DNA of 64,000 bases, from contig CAJNDT010002024.1 in assembly GCA_905221615.1 (NCBI GenBank), forward strand, positions 735,357-799,356, read 5' to 3'. Position numbers and translations under genes: made by a program. The notes below the pieces were generated by a model. It worked only from the letters and a program-made list of their open reading frames with translations, was not told the origin of the DNA and did no database searches. Below, piece by piece: positions 47,740 to 64,000 of this stretch. This DNA is from Symbiodinium sp. CCMP2592 (taxonomy: Eukaryota; Sar; Dinophyceae; Suessiales; Symbiodiniaceae). Every line of letters starts with the position of its first letter. The first letter of the stretch is position 1.

Positions 47740-50700
47740 GAAATGTTCAATAGATGCACATGTCTTGGGAAATAGATCTAGAGTAACCAGCTTCTGAAAC
47801 CAAGATGGCTGTTGGCTACCTTCCTGGCCGGGTGGCTTGGAGATGTGGACCCGCTGGACAGAAGAGGATCATGATGATGCTTGGTTGCATTTTGCTTGTT
47901 TCTAGTCGAGCCAGTGTGTGTCTGAACCCCAGACAACAAGCCTGAACCCAAATAGGCTTTGCTAAGTAATAAGTAATTAGAAATTTATGGTTTTCCTTAA
48001 AATGGGTTGGGTCATAATAATAGATAGTACGATCTATTATTATAATAATGTTAGAGGGAGGAAAGCAAAGCCTGGAATCAGTACGTATACCATACCGTGC
48101 ACAGTCTGGTTCAGGGCGCCGGCACTTATTTGTTAGTTGGGGAAATCCAATCTCAAGTCCCGTGCCACACCCATGCACGGTGTCACCGGATGGGTGCATG
48201 CCCCACTTTCGGGATTAGGGTTCTTTGTGCTATAATAAGATATATTCCTGACAATGACCCGTCATAACATAATTTTTAACCACTTATCTAGATCTACTTA
48301 GCCACAGTGGTTCTCTTTATTTCGGAGTCCAGGGTGCAAGAATCCATATGTCATATCAGGCCAGGCCAAGCTGTGCTCGTCAACAAACTTTCGGATCGAA
48401 GTTGCCTTCAGGGGCCTAACGCTCGGTTTAGGGCTTTAGGGTTTAATCGATTAAAGGAATATGGGGTATTAGGGGTCATACTGTTTAGGGGTCCGCTAAC
48501 CTGCAGGTCATTTTATTTAAATTATCCCACCCAGCCCTTTTGTTTCCCATGCCCCTCGTCGCCACTCCATGACCAGGCTGCTCCAAGCAAGAGGAGAAGG
48601 ACAAAATGAACGGCTCCAAGATCCTGACATGCGAAGCTTCGTACATTTTTGGGGTTGCCGGCATCTAGGGAAGCTGATGTGCTGGGCAGTGCGGGTCGTA
48701 AACTTATAGGTGTCGGGGCCAGCATAAATAATGGCTTGCTACAGTCGACGGAGACTCCACGAACTCACGTACACAGTAGAACTGCCTTCGTAACACATTG
48801 GCTGCCGGTACCCAGGATGTTGATGTTTCAACATCTACCTAGATGATCCAGATCTCGATGAAGCTGCCAGTTTAACCGCTTCTTAGGCTTGGGTTCACCA
48901 TGCAATAGTACCCTGTTTCTAGACCGAGCTTTCCCTGGAACAGATAAATATTCCCCATAATAGCGATCATAGGCTAGGTCTTCTTGGGTGAACAACTGTA
49001 TACACTTACGCATACATATTTGGGCTAGTATATAATATTTATACATACCTGATGCCTGACACAGTGGTGGCAGTAATTTGAAACATATGCAGCATTGGAA
49101 ATTCAATGCAGCCCCTAGCATGATCCGTGCGATCGCAACAATCCCGGCAAGTGGATGAAGCAACAGCTCCCGCAAGTGGATCAGAAACACACTGCGGGAA
49201 TTCTGGTGTTATTCGAGCTTCTGATGTGCTTGGGTGTTGTTGTCCGGCCACTGCAAAGACAAAACTCGATGGCTCAAAGTCTTGAAGATTTGCTGTGAAA
49301 CATCGTAGTTGTACTGCAGCAGCCTGTAATAGTGACAACAACAGTTCTAGGTTCTGGTCTGCTGTTGGGTCGGGGCCCGGGTCTTTAGGTTGGAGCTAAG
49401 TCTTCGCACACGGGTTGCAGGCCAGGGTTCACGCTGACCATGTCTGCCAACCCAGATGGGCAGAAACTCGAAGGGTCAACCAGGCCTCACGGTCTGCTAG
49501 TGTGTTGTGTGTGTGTGTGTTCGTGTACTGCTCGTCGGCTTCAGCAATAGTTGATTTGGTTTTAATTTCCTCAGTTCTTTCAAGCGAGGTATAATTACCA
49601 CATGCCTACAGTTCATTAAGCGGATTACTTTTTCAGTCAGGCTTGTTCAGGAATCGGTAGTGCTGCAGCAGTTGCAATTGAAGGGGTGGCTATAGAAGGA
49701 CAGCACGATTTATAAAGTTACCAGGCCAGGGCTCAAGGAAACTGTTGTGCTGGTCGTCGGTGACGAGGAATAGCGAAGATGATGATGATGATGATGGTTG
49801 TGATGATGAAGATTTTGACGACGGTGATGCGAGATGATTTAATCATGCTGCAACATAAGGTCGTGATGACGGCGATGCTGATGCAACATGAGGATGATGA
49901 TGATTGGTGCAGCCGGCTAGACATCTGTAGAATGTCAAATGACTTGATAGCACCTAACCTTGACTTAGTCCCTGGGCGATGTAGATATGCAATGCATTAT
50001 AAGTATTAACTGCGGTTGCACGGTTCCCTAATCCGTACCAGCCGGGAAGCCTTCACGCCCTCCTACCCCACAAGTCCGTCCTAAAGCCCTAAACCCAAAC
50101 ATCCCGAAAACCTGAAGCCCTAACTAAATTAATTCGCCAAAGACCTGAAGCCTTCAAGGCTTACTTCCTATGTGACCTGTATACATCTACAATTTTTATG
50201 CCAAATATGATTGAATGTGCTCTACTGTAAACGATCCGAAGAATAATGATACAGCCCCAACCGTCAGAGAAGTACGCAGCCCCAACCACCGAATACTGAA
50301 AAGACCAGGATCAGAGGGACGATGAAGATCTGCCCCATGGAGTCGCCAGACTCGCGATCGATCTATGTGTGCCTTGGTTCGTTAACTGGCTTATATGTTG
50401 AGATTATGACTTTCTTGTTGTTGCCTATTGCATTGGGTTTTTGGGGATCGGACTACAGACTTGCCTACTAACCACGTATACGGTACAGCAGTACAGTCAT
50501 GGTACTAGTGGCTCTTTCGTGAGCATCGATGAGCATTGTTCTGCCCCAGCACGACTGCACCGTCTTGAGGGTTTATGGTTCAAAAGCCAACCCCAGACTG
50601 ACCTCCGGCTTCAACAAGTCAATCATCCGGTTCGCTAAGTAAAACCCACAACCCTAATAAACCGACCACTCTAGGGCAAAAGAAATCAAACCCAAATAGC

Positions 50701-51850
50701 CCCACCGTCTCGGTAGTGAAGTCGTGCCTGCTAGCGGCCCCAAATCCTTAACCGTATCACCGGCAATGAACAATTCAGTGATCCTGATCGTAGCCTCCTA
50801 GGATCCAATATACTGACCTAGCAAGCCGAGCCCACAGGTTACGTGGACACATGCTCGAATCCAAGGCCGGGCTTAGTATAGCGGTTTAGATTTTAAAGGC
50901 TTTGGGACCAAAGTAGGAGTTAGGCTAGGGGTGTTATTATATAATTATTAAGATTACCAACCCAAAGGGCCCAAAGTACGTTTCTGGTAGAATATGTAGG
51001 GCTCCTGTACTCAGATGAATTAGGGGAAGTATCCCCGCCCCCATATAACAGTACTTTGGACCCTTTGGGCAATAAGGCTGCTGTGTAGGCTTTGGCTTGG
51101 GGACTAAGCTTTAGGGTTGTTAAATTTCTCGGTCGGATTTCAGTCAGGTGTAAGTACCCATATATACTATTAATTTGGGATGCTGGTGTCTCGATTTTCG
51201 TTGTTTAGTTAGGAGAGGCAAGTTTCGGCCAGGGAAGATGTGTTGGCTTGTCAGGGTTCCAGGTTTGATAGAATCGAACCTTGTAGCATGGCCATAGTTA
51301 GTCGATCTATAAAGAATCCTTTCGAATATTCTAGGCTTGCAAGGGTCTCAGCTGCATTAATTGCAGATATTGGAGCCCAAGGCCTTAAACCCGAAACCCT
51401 CCACCCTAAACCGTAAGGACCACAGAGTTTTCGATTATTATGGGATGTGCTAGTTTGGTGTATGCCTAGGGTGTTGAAACGTGCTGTGGTTTGCTTCCAC
51501 AGTTATTTAATATATAGCAATTCGAATAATTATAATAATTATAATTAAATTATAATTTAAGATATTGGCACATACTGGTGAGAATAGGAACTGGGCTGGC
51601 CATAGGGGTCAGATTTTTTTTTAGTTTAGTTTCCGCGGAATTAAGGTTTCGGGTACGTAGATCTAGGATCTAGGCTGGCAACTATAATTGATAGGTAGTT
51701 AGAGGTGAGCAATTAGTCGGTAGGTAGCTATATTGTTCCGGTCACTAGCTAGTGCTTGTAGAAACATGGGAAATCTTATTTTGGCCGAATATGTGGGTAG
51801 GTGTAGCGAGGGTCTGTAGTAGGTAGGTCTGTTCGTTGGCTGGATACCTT
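47740..51850. other. Intergenic or unresolved stretch
   Basis: Few telomere-like heptamers. One terminal-exon-like segment (AAPSKRRRTK then stop, about 48573-48609) follows an AG. Around 49040-49345 both strands are open (+ strand with LPQVDQKHTAGILVLFELL, - strand with QDFEPSSFVFAVAGQQHPST), so the coding strand cannot be chosen. A CAT/GAT-rich run lies at 49740-49900 and AT-rich DNA at 51500-51560. A fold-back with ACCCAAAGGGCCCAAAGTAC arms occupies about 50943-51075. Confidence 0.4.
50943..51075. repeat. Inverted-repeat element, family E-related (long)
   Basis: ACCCAAAGGGCCCAAAGTAC faces CAGTACTTTGGACCCTTTGG. Similar arms bound 53267-53383 and, more diverged, about 61033-61137. Confidence 0.7.
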
Positions 51851-51853
51851 CAT

Positions 51854-52153
51854 ATGGACTGGGCCGAGAGCTTCCAACGAGCATGGGACGAGCTGGCAGC
51901 CTGTGTCAGTCCGAAGCAGCTCTGGGCGGACACGTGTGACAGTTCGCACTCGCAATCACTTTCGCGATCGCTATCGCAGTCACTTTCCCAGTCCACTCCG
52001 TCGACATCGCGACTACACGATCCAGCCGACAGGGCCGATCAGATTCCGCGGTTGCGGAGAAGTGAGCCACTGCTGGCACCTGATCTTCAAGATGAAGCAT
52101 CACCCGGCCAAATCCGGGCATTGCCACCTCGCCCTATTCCCCTAACGGTTTAG
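51854..52153 (+). CDS. Possible small protein or first exon, Ser/Gln-rich
   Basis: 99 codons from ATG. It starts MDWAESFQRAWDELAACVSP, continues with an SLSRSLSQSLSQS repeat and ends with a Pro/Arg-rich tail. A competing frame is also open. Without homology it may be a real first exon or a chance frame. Confidence 0.25.
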   Translation: MDWAESFQRAWDELAACVSPKQLWADTCDSSHSQSLSRSLSQSLSQSTPSTSRLHDPADRADQIPRLRRSEPLLAPDLQDEASPGQIRALPPRPIPLTV

Positions 52154-52159
52154 TATACG

Positions 52160-53680
52160 ATCCATGCATCTAGTCGATCATGCTGCTCTAAACCCGGGCT
52201 GCACATTAGCTTCGTGACCAAAACTGTATGCAAAAGACACTAGGACTCTTAAGCATGCTGGAACCCAGCAGTTTCCATAAGCCCTGTAGCTTCAACCGCG
52301 GTCCATAGGCCCTGTAGCTTTTATAGCTTTATTTACACCGGCTAATTGTATACGATGTACAATTATGAATGCTGAGTCCCTGCTAACACCCAGCCCCACA
52401 GCTGAAGCCCTTAGCTCTTCTTCTTTTAAGTGCCAAGCCCAGAACGACGAAACCCTAGCACAATGCTCCGATCAAACCCAACAGCTAGAAATTAAGCTTC
52501 AAACCTCTTGGATCTAAGCAGATATAATATATCCAGTTTCCATGATCATGTCGGTCGACTCTACGATATAGTGATAGCTTATGATCATATTATAATTAGC
52601 TCTCGATCTAAACATCAGTCAACCCTATAAACTTGGAAACCGGCTTAAGGCCAAACGGAGCTGCGATTCCCTAGGCCTTATTACTCTTGGGGATTGAAGC
52701 TATTCGGTTTCCTTGTTGTTTTTGGGCTTTATACGTATACACTAGCGAATCTGTTTTACTCTAGATTTTATGCAACTATAATAATAAGCTTAAGCTATGC
52801 ACCCTCAGCTAACTCTATATATTATCCCATCCCTAGTGTCGACTAATGTTGAGGCGAAGTAAGGGTGGTCCGAAACCTTTGAAACCCGAAACATACCTGA
52901 AACTTATAACTGCCCAGTACCCCTTCTGCAGGTGGCAACATAGTTGCCGGCTCCGCCAGATTATCCCAGGTGTGCCGGTGCCAGGTGGTGCCAAGCTGCA
53001 ATTACCTGCAATTGATATCAGTTGAGGATAAAGTTAACTTGCACGCTAGCCCGAGGGTCTAGTGCTGATGTGAAGTTATCAGCAGCCAAGGTTCCGAAGA
53101 TGACTGGTTGTGATGCTGTTTGAGTGAGGCTCAGCTAGTAGAGCTACCGAGTGCATTCTCGTATGTTCCACCCGAAGCCCGCACGAAGCCCTCGATTCTG
53201 AGTTTGTTTGGGGCACTCGATAGTTGGTTTACGTTTATTTAGGGTACCGGGTATAGGGAATATAATATATTATTACCCAAAGGGTCCAAGTAGTAGTATA
53301 TATATATATATATATAGGATATACTTTGGGGCCCAAAATACTTCCTACGTAGCTACTATAATGGTACTTGGACCCTTTGGGTTAAGCTAGCTTCTATATA
53401 CGGGTCTGGTAATTCTGATGTGAACTGCTTGAATTTCCGTGGGGAGGCAGATCTGGCTTCCAGCTAGAGACCACATATGCGAAAATGGGGTGTGCTTTGC
53501 TGTACGCCTGCTTAAGCACACACACCGGATCGTGTTTGCCTGTGCCTGTGTGCCATCGGGTCCTTGTTATGGTGTCTTCCCGAGCATGTAGCTGTAGTTT
53601 CAATGCACTACCCCGTTGTAAGCTAATGTGCTAGGTACTCTATAGAGTACTTTCCCAGAAAGGGTTTTGGGATAAGGACA
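52160..53680. other. Intergenic stretch with fold-back elements
   Basis: A diverged family D copy at 52623-52733, an element at 53267-53383 and AT-rich DNA. No gene was recognised. Confidence 0.5.
53267..53383. repeat. Inverted-repeat element, family E-related with (TA)n
   Basis: ACCCAAAGGGTCCAAGTA faces TACTTGGACCCTTTGGGT exactly (18 bp). The interior holds a (TA)n run and TTTGGGGCCCAAAA. Confidence 0.8.
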
Positions 53681-53686
53681 CATATA

Positions 53687-53813
53687 GGGCGTAACTGGGC
53701 GTAAATTGGCGTAACTTTGCCGTAACTTTATATCCCCAAAGACCCTACCCGGAAAGGCTTTTCAGCATATAGGCCCGACTCCCCGTAACTCCGGCGTAAC
53801 TTTCCGTAACCCC
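53687..53813. repeat. Clustered GCGTAACTT-type decamers
   Basis: Seven copies of (G/C)CGTAACT(T) occur within ~125 bases in two clusters. GGAAAGG...TTTTCC-type motifs flank and separate them. They lie about 110 bases upstream of the ATG at 53919, so a promoter-proximal regulatory role is possible but unproven. Confidence 0.6.
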
Positions 53814-53918
53814 TTGAAATCAATACCGCCTGCCCTTTCTGCTGGAACCCTTCAGGGAAAGGTTTTTCCGAAAGGCCAGAGTGCTCTGGCTTCCTGGTAG
53901 TTTAGAGCGGATATAGTC

Positions 53919-54584
53919 ATGCCGAGCCTAAGCAAAAGTGCTCGCACAGAGCCCTATCCTGCTGTGAAGAAGCAACCTTCGAAACCGGCGAGGGTGTCTT
54001 GGATGTAATTATTGATTATGCCTTCGAAATTCAAGCTTGCAAGTACACATCGCCACCCTGGTTCATATACTCGAATCAATCTTCTGCCCAGGCTCCGTCC
54101 AGATCCTTGTCTGGAGCGGACCTCAGTGTGGACAAGGAGGTCGCAGCAGCTTTGGGGGCAGGCAATGGCAGCTTCATTGCGGTTCTAAATTAAATAAATA
54201 GAGTATGGTATGTAGATTATCGGTGATCTAGCATAGGTTTAAACAATTCCAATTTGCTACCCCTACCTATTCTTTATCTATGTACTTATATAGTACCGCC
54301 AATTATAAAGATGTGCGGGTACCCTGCTAGGCAAGACAACAGTTCGCTATCGGGCAACGACTCCTACTCCAGCAAGGGCACCTGGAACAATACCCCAGGC
54401 TGCCGGGCCAAGGGCAGCACCCGAAGTGCTCGCGACTGGTACCCCAATCAAGAGCCCGCCTATGAAGAAAACCAGGGGACACTCGATTCCTGTACGGAAG
54501 GATAGTGGGGTGTCAGTGGCAAGTTCGAAGTCTGGGAAGCCTCCTCGCCCGGGCTCTTCTACGAAAGGATGCCTGCCTGCTTAA
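53919..54584 (+). CDS. Small basic protein gene with introns
   Basis: Exon 1 (53919-53993) starts at ATG with MPSLSKSARTEPYPAVKKQP and ends AGG/GTGTCT. Exon 2 (from 54092) reads APSRSLSGADLSVDKEVAAA and could end at 54162 (GC donor) or 54181 (GT donor). The last exon, from about 54331, starts KTTVRYRATTPTPARAPG and ends STKGCLPA with TAA at 54582-54584. The GC donor gives a phase-consistent join. The product, ~130 residues, is Lys/Arg/Ser/Pro-rich and probably disordered, perhaps nuclear. It has the same strand as the gene starting 480 bases downstream and could be its 5' part. No homologue recognised. Confidence 0.4.
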
Positions 54585-54628
54585 GCTTCTAAGTGTTCCT
54601 AGTTTCCCTTTTATAAGTTTATTAGTCG

Positions 54629-54707
54629 AGCGAATACATCTGATCTGATCTGATCTAGTGATCAAATATATTATAATAATAGTATTATCTAGATAATATA
54701 TATATAT

Positions 54708-54744
<37 letters not shown>

Positions 54745-54778
54745 ATCACTAGATCAGATCAGATCAGATGTATTCGCT
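54629..54778. repeat. 150-bp fold-back with ~44-bp arms and AT-rich loop
   Basis: AGCGAATACATCTGATCTGA and the following TCTGATCTAGTGATCAAATA are exactly complemented at the right end, which closes with CAGATGTATTCGCT. The loop is (TA)n-rich. It starts 45 bases after the stop at 54582-54584, so it may lie in a 3' untranslated region. Confidence 0.9.
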
Positions 54779-55066
54779 ACAGTACTGCAAGCTTAAGCTT
54801 AAGTACTGTACACTAGCTAGTGTATATCGATGTAGATGTAGCTCGATCGTAACTAGATATACATGTACATGCATGTATAAGACTGAAGTTGATCTGCATG
54901 CAACTCTATTTCGATTTATAGTGTGCTTATATCTAGCTATACATACGTGTACCATGCAAATGGAGCTATAGTTTACGTATACATACTAATAATATAAATA
55001 ATGAATAACATGTATACATGCATGCACTGTACACAGGCATGTACTTGCGATTAAGGAGTGAAGCAC

Positions 55067-60172
<5,106 letters not shown>

Positions 60173-60840
60173 GTGACGTGGGCCACTCCTCAAGGGTTTT
60201 GTTCCGAAGCTGAGTGTGTGTGAGCTATCACATGCATCTAGATATGTGTCCCTCACCTCATTGGTCATGTGGCCGACGGCTATAGCATGATGTTGCATCT
60301 TCGCGAATTTAGGGTCTAGTTTGCATATTGCTGCCATGGGTCATCTAGAACTAAATATGCCAGTTCGGACGATACGGTGGGTGAAACTTGAAGCTAGCTC
60401 GCAAATCATTCTAGTCGTCGGTGAGTGGCCTTAGTACTGATGTGAGAGTTGCACATGTACATGCAAAATTATGTGGGTTCCAACTCGGGACATCCGAGAC
60501 AGGTGAGGATTCATGAGATCCTTAGCCTGTCATGTGAGACATGTGGGCAGCCACCTTCCGCTGGGTGTGGGAATCCTGCACTCGATCCCGGCATGTTCTC
60601 AACGAGAAAAATTAAACGGACCGTGCCATGGCATCGTGCACATAAAGCATGCATGTTATCATGGAAGAGCATGTCCGACGCAGGCACAGCTCATGATGGT
60701 AATCGCTTCGGCCGTGGATGTCTAAGCCAATGCCTACACTCGATGATCACATCAGGGGACTGCCATGTTGCAGTTGCAAGCCGACTACACATGATTCTTT
60801 TCGTGCAATAGATGATTGATGTATCTCGAATGAGCAGCAG
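60173..60840. other. Unresolved stretch between the two family gene halves
   Basis: A Cys-bearing open segment (SCETCGQPPSAGCGNPAL, about 60529-60582) and an open frame to 60811 are present, but no phase-consistent exon joining 60169 to 60841 was found by eye. Confidence 0.4.
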
Positions 60841-63800
60841 GAGATCAGCTATTCTTCCGCACAGCGGGTGGCTCACGCTGCAGTGGAGGACTGCAATGAG
60901 CTAAGGTACGATACCCGCGACTGCACTACCCTATGTAGTTGAACCTCTATCCCGTAAACCCTCAACATAAAACAACAAATCCTGGTTCCTAGTATGTCGC
61001 CTTATAATGATGGTATTCTCTGAGTTTGCAGTACTACCCCTAAGGGTCCAAGTACCTATAAGTATGCTATATACTCTCCCAAATAGTAACCTACATAACT
61101 ATATTATCCTAAAACCTAGTTTGGGCCCTTAGGACCCTATACCCTATTAAACCTTCGATGCCGGCAGGTTGCGAGCCCTAAATATTTCCCACCCACTCCA
61201 GCACCAGGACTACGATCACCACGACATCTGGCCTGACAGATCGCTGGCTGCTATGGCTAATGCTGGAGCAGAGGGCCGACACACGTCCAACATAGAGAGG
61301 GATGTCTTGAGAAACGAAGCCCCCTGCCAGGCCGGGCTCCAACTTGTTGATTCTAGCTTTCTAGGCAACAGTGTTGGCTTGTGTATGTTAAGTTTGTGCT
61401 TCCCCTGCTGTTCAGGTGCCCATACGAGCTGTTGTGGTGCCTGTCCGAACACGGGTCAAAGGTGTCTGGAAGGTGGAGCAAAGGATCCTTGACCACATTA
61501 ATTTTTATTGCAAAGGGATTTCGTAACGATTCTGAAATGATAATTATTATGTCCTTAAGCTTGCTACCTCTAGCTATAGGTGTCGGGCCCACTGCAACCT
61601 TCAGGGAAATGCCGGTGGTTTTGCCGCACGACATATTGAATGCTTTAGATTCATGTGGGCGGCTACGGCAACTATTCAGCGACAACGATCTTGATCACTA
61701 TTGGGATAACTTCAAGCAGCACGAGAGCTCTGTTGTGCAGTGGCCTGCAGAGGCCGAGCGGGGCATGATTCCAATCGGAATCCATGGGGATGACTTCCGG
61801 TACACCGAGCACGGCCAAAAGCTGATCTTGGTATCGATGAATATATCAGTGGATAACGAGATGCAGGACCGCTTCCCGATGTTTGCTGTTCGTGTTGCTG
61901 CTAGGCTTGACTGCTATTCTACATGCCCTAACCTTCAAGTTGAATTAGTGTCATGCTAGATGCAGCTGCACACTCACAAACCATCCTGGGGTGCCACAGC
62001 AAATCGTTGAGAGCTGAGGCTTTGAGCACGGGATTCCCGACGCTGCAAGCCTTCATGAGACCCGCCTCCAGACGCAAAGTTGGGCATGCCTACCTTACTA
62101 TGTTATACTATATTTTTGCAACTATGTCTAATATATATTTAGGCCGTAGGGAACAAGTTTGCAAGCAACTGAGATCGCTGCATCTTTCAATTACTGCTAT
62201 TTGGGAGTGGCTCCTATGTACCTGGACCCGAACAACATGATCCCGGAAGAGGTGGAGAGGTCAGCCGCTGATGTGATGGGTGAAAAAATTATGTTCCCCC
62301 GAGCTTACTTTTCGGAGTGCCGGGCGGATTGGAAGTTCATGAAGGACATCGGGGACATGTGATTGGAGTTTCGTACATGCACACTGATACTTTCAAGCTT
62401 CGGATGTAGGAGCTGCTATGCCTGGGTGCAGCCTGGAACTGCAAGCAGTTGTGTCACATGTGCCAAGCCAAAGACAACGACTACCTCAAGTTTCCTTCGC
62501 AACTACCGTTCCTTCCTCGACGAGGGTGGCAGGACTTCAAGTCAATCTGCAAACCCTACCAGGGCTTCCGAAGCTCCTTGTCTTCATGCATGTACACAAT
62601 CATGATCGCAAAAAAATGTTTACGGAATCGATCTTCAGCTTCATCCTGAGGCCATGTGCTGAGCATCAGGGGCTTTCATCATTCTGCACTTCGATGGTGC
62701 AGCATGCACAGCATAAATCTTGGCATATGCCACTGGGTGGTGGGATCGGTGATGCTCATGCTTTTGAAGAACGAGGACACTCGGGATTCATGTGCACACA
62801 CCTACAAAGCTAAACACGTGTGTACTGTTCAATTTCAATTGCTGCAGGACATCTGGCCGGCACCCGCCGGCACGCTTGCGAAGGAAAGGACGAACGTCAG
62901 ACTGAACATCGCACACTCGGAGTTCATGGAATGGACTCGGGCGAACAAGATCGAGCAACATGCTGCACAATATGTGTACATGTGTGCACAGCAGCAGATC
63001 ATGGCCTGCTAGGTGGCCTGCACATGTGTAGTTATCAAAAATAGCCAGGCACTCGCAGCCCGAATTTCACGCACGAAACCTTCGAGATTCTGTATCGGGC
63101 TATGCAGAGATGAGCATGAAGGCTCACAATGCCCCTTGGTTTGCATTAGGTTTCGACTTCGGCGCCTACATGTGCAATTTGTGCCACATACCATGTTGTG
63201 ACTTTAGGCTCGTGTCGTGACTGGATGGTTATGCCATCTACTGCTGAAGCTGTGCGACTCCCACGATTTTCGCTCGGACCGAGAGTTGTCTGAAATGGTG
63301 AAGACCGTGCAACATCGCTGCAAACAGATCGTTTATGGTTTGGAGCAGGGCTACGTTTTTTCAGGCCCTATACACCCTAACCCTGTAATTTGATGATCAG
63401 GTATTGGCTCAATGAGTTTTTCAACCGGATGGAAAAAAACGGGCGCTTTTTGAGCCCAAGTGGCAAAGCTGAGCTCGAGGAGGCATGCGAATCTTGGCAA
63501 AGGTTTTTTTGTTTTTAATGCTGTGCAGTGTGCACACATCAAACACGAACGTATGCTCAGGACAAATGCTGCATCAGCTATGCTGCACTTGCGACAATGG
63601 CAGCCCAAAGATCCGACCGATTGTGGCCACTGCGACCCAAGTTCCACGTGGCTTTCTGGCACTATCGATCATGTTAAGCATAGCATGGGTTGCAGCTCTA
63701 TTGCAGTATGTTGATCTGAGGCGTTTCAAGAAATTGTTTTCATGGCCATGATGGATGGCACCACGGCGGCACATATGAAAACTTATACAATGAATTCCAA

Positions 63801-63997
63801 CGCCTCAAAGTGCTATTTGCCAAGGTCAGAACCCGAAATATGGGCATACATTTAGAGATGAGGGGTACATGGGTGCGGCAAAAGGCAGGATGATGAAAGA
63901 ATCATGTCATCGGATCATGGCTGCATCGTTTGATCCACCCTTGCCCCCTGTGCGACAGCCATTGCTCGACGATGCCATCGAGCAACTCTGGAAATGA
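60841..63997 (+). CDS. 14-exon gene model, C-terminal half of a dinoflagellate multicopy protein family
   Basis: Exons: 60841-60905, 61240-61330, 61416-61516, 61605-61893, 62150-62353, 62410-62579, 62670-62775, 62848-62973, 63059-63130, 63208-63326, 63401-63502, 63578-63647, 63721-63824, 63856-63997. Phases agree at every junction and no stop occurs before TGA at 63995; total 1761 nt. Donors: GT, GC, GA, GT, GA, GT, GA, GT, GC, GA, GT, GT, GT. Motifs in order: NAGAEGRHTSNIERDVL, VVLPHDILNAL, IPIGIHGDDFRYTEHG (~61768), YFSECRADWKFM, LCHMCQAKD (C-x2-C), WCSMHSINLGICHWV (~62695), MEWTRANKIEQH, AHN/ARVVTGWL, LRPKFH (~63630) and PRDEGYMG. I recognise this order from unannotated proteins repeated in Symbiodiniaceae genomes. 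The D-rich GDD, Cys pair and MH-NLG blocks recall CACTA/Plavaka-type DDE transposases; that is speculation. A start at ATG 61253 or an upstream exon are both possible. Confidence 0.7.
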
Positions 63998-64000
63998 GCT

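Overview
The window looks like nuclear DNA of a dinoflagellate or a close relative. I infer this from three things. (1) TTTAGGG/CCCTAAA telomere-type heptamers, perfect and degenerate, occur in both orientations over the first ~43 kb. (2) In the last ~20 kb the protein-like segments join in frame only if introns begin with GT, GC or GA and end with AG, a donor repertoire known from dinoflagellate genomes. (3) Those joined proteins carry the motif order of a multicopy gene family that I recognise from Symbiodiniaceae-type gene sets. No species can be named from this sequence. No rRNA, tRNA or CRISPR was recognised.

Positions 1-28,280 hold almost no credible coding sequence. They contain degenerate telomere-like DNA, microsatellites, minisatellites, and at least eight families of short (~60-280 bp) inverted-repeat elements resembling MITEs or introners. 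Several families recur across the window, and some copies are nested in others.

Positions 28,299-36,835 hold a ~8.5 kb non-LTR retrotransposon (LINE). ORF1 is a coiled-coil protein. ORF2 has an AP-type endonuclease and a reverse transcriptase and carries two frame breaks. A third long ORF of unknown function follows, then a poly(A) tract. An 11-14 bp direct repeat of telomere-like sequence flanks the element, so it seems to have inserted into the telomere-like DNA.

Positions 36,836-43,070 return to telomere-like repeats and inverted-repeat elements, ending in a ~600 bp (TAC)n tract.

Positions ~43,800-64,000 differ: few telomere-like repeats and several intron-rich genes, all on the + strand. 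They are a repeat-bearing acidic/basic protein gene (~44.5-47.7 kb), a small basic protein gene (53.9-54.6 kb), a long gene whose exons match the N-terminal half of the dinoflagellate family (55.1-60.2 kb), and a 14-exon model matching its C-terminal half (60.8-64.0 kb). The last two could be one gene. Exon models were made by hand from phase and splice-site agreement; there is no transcript evidence.
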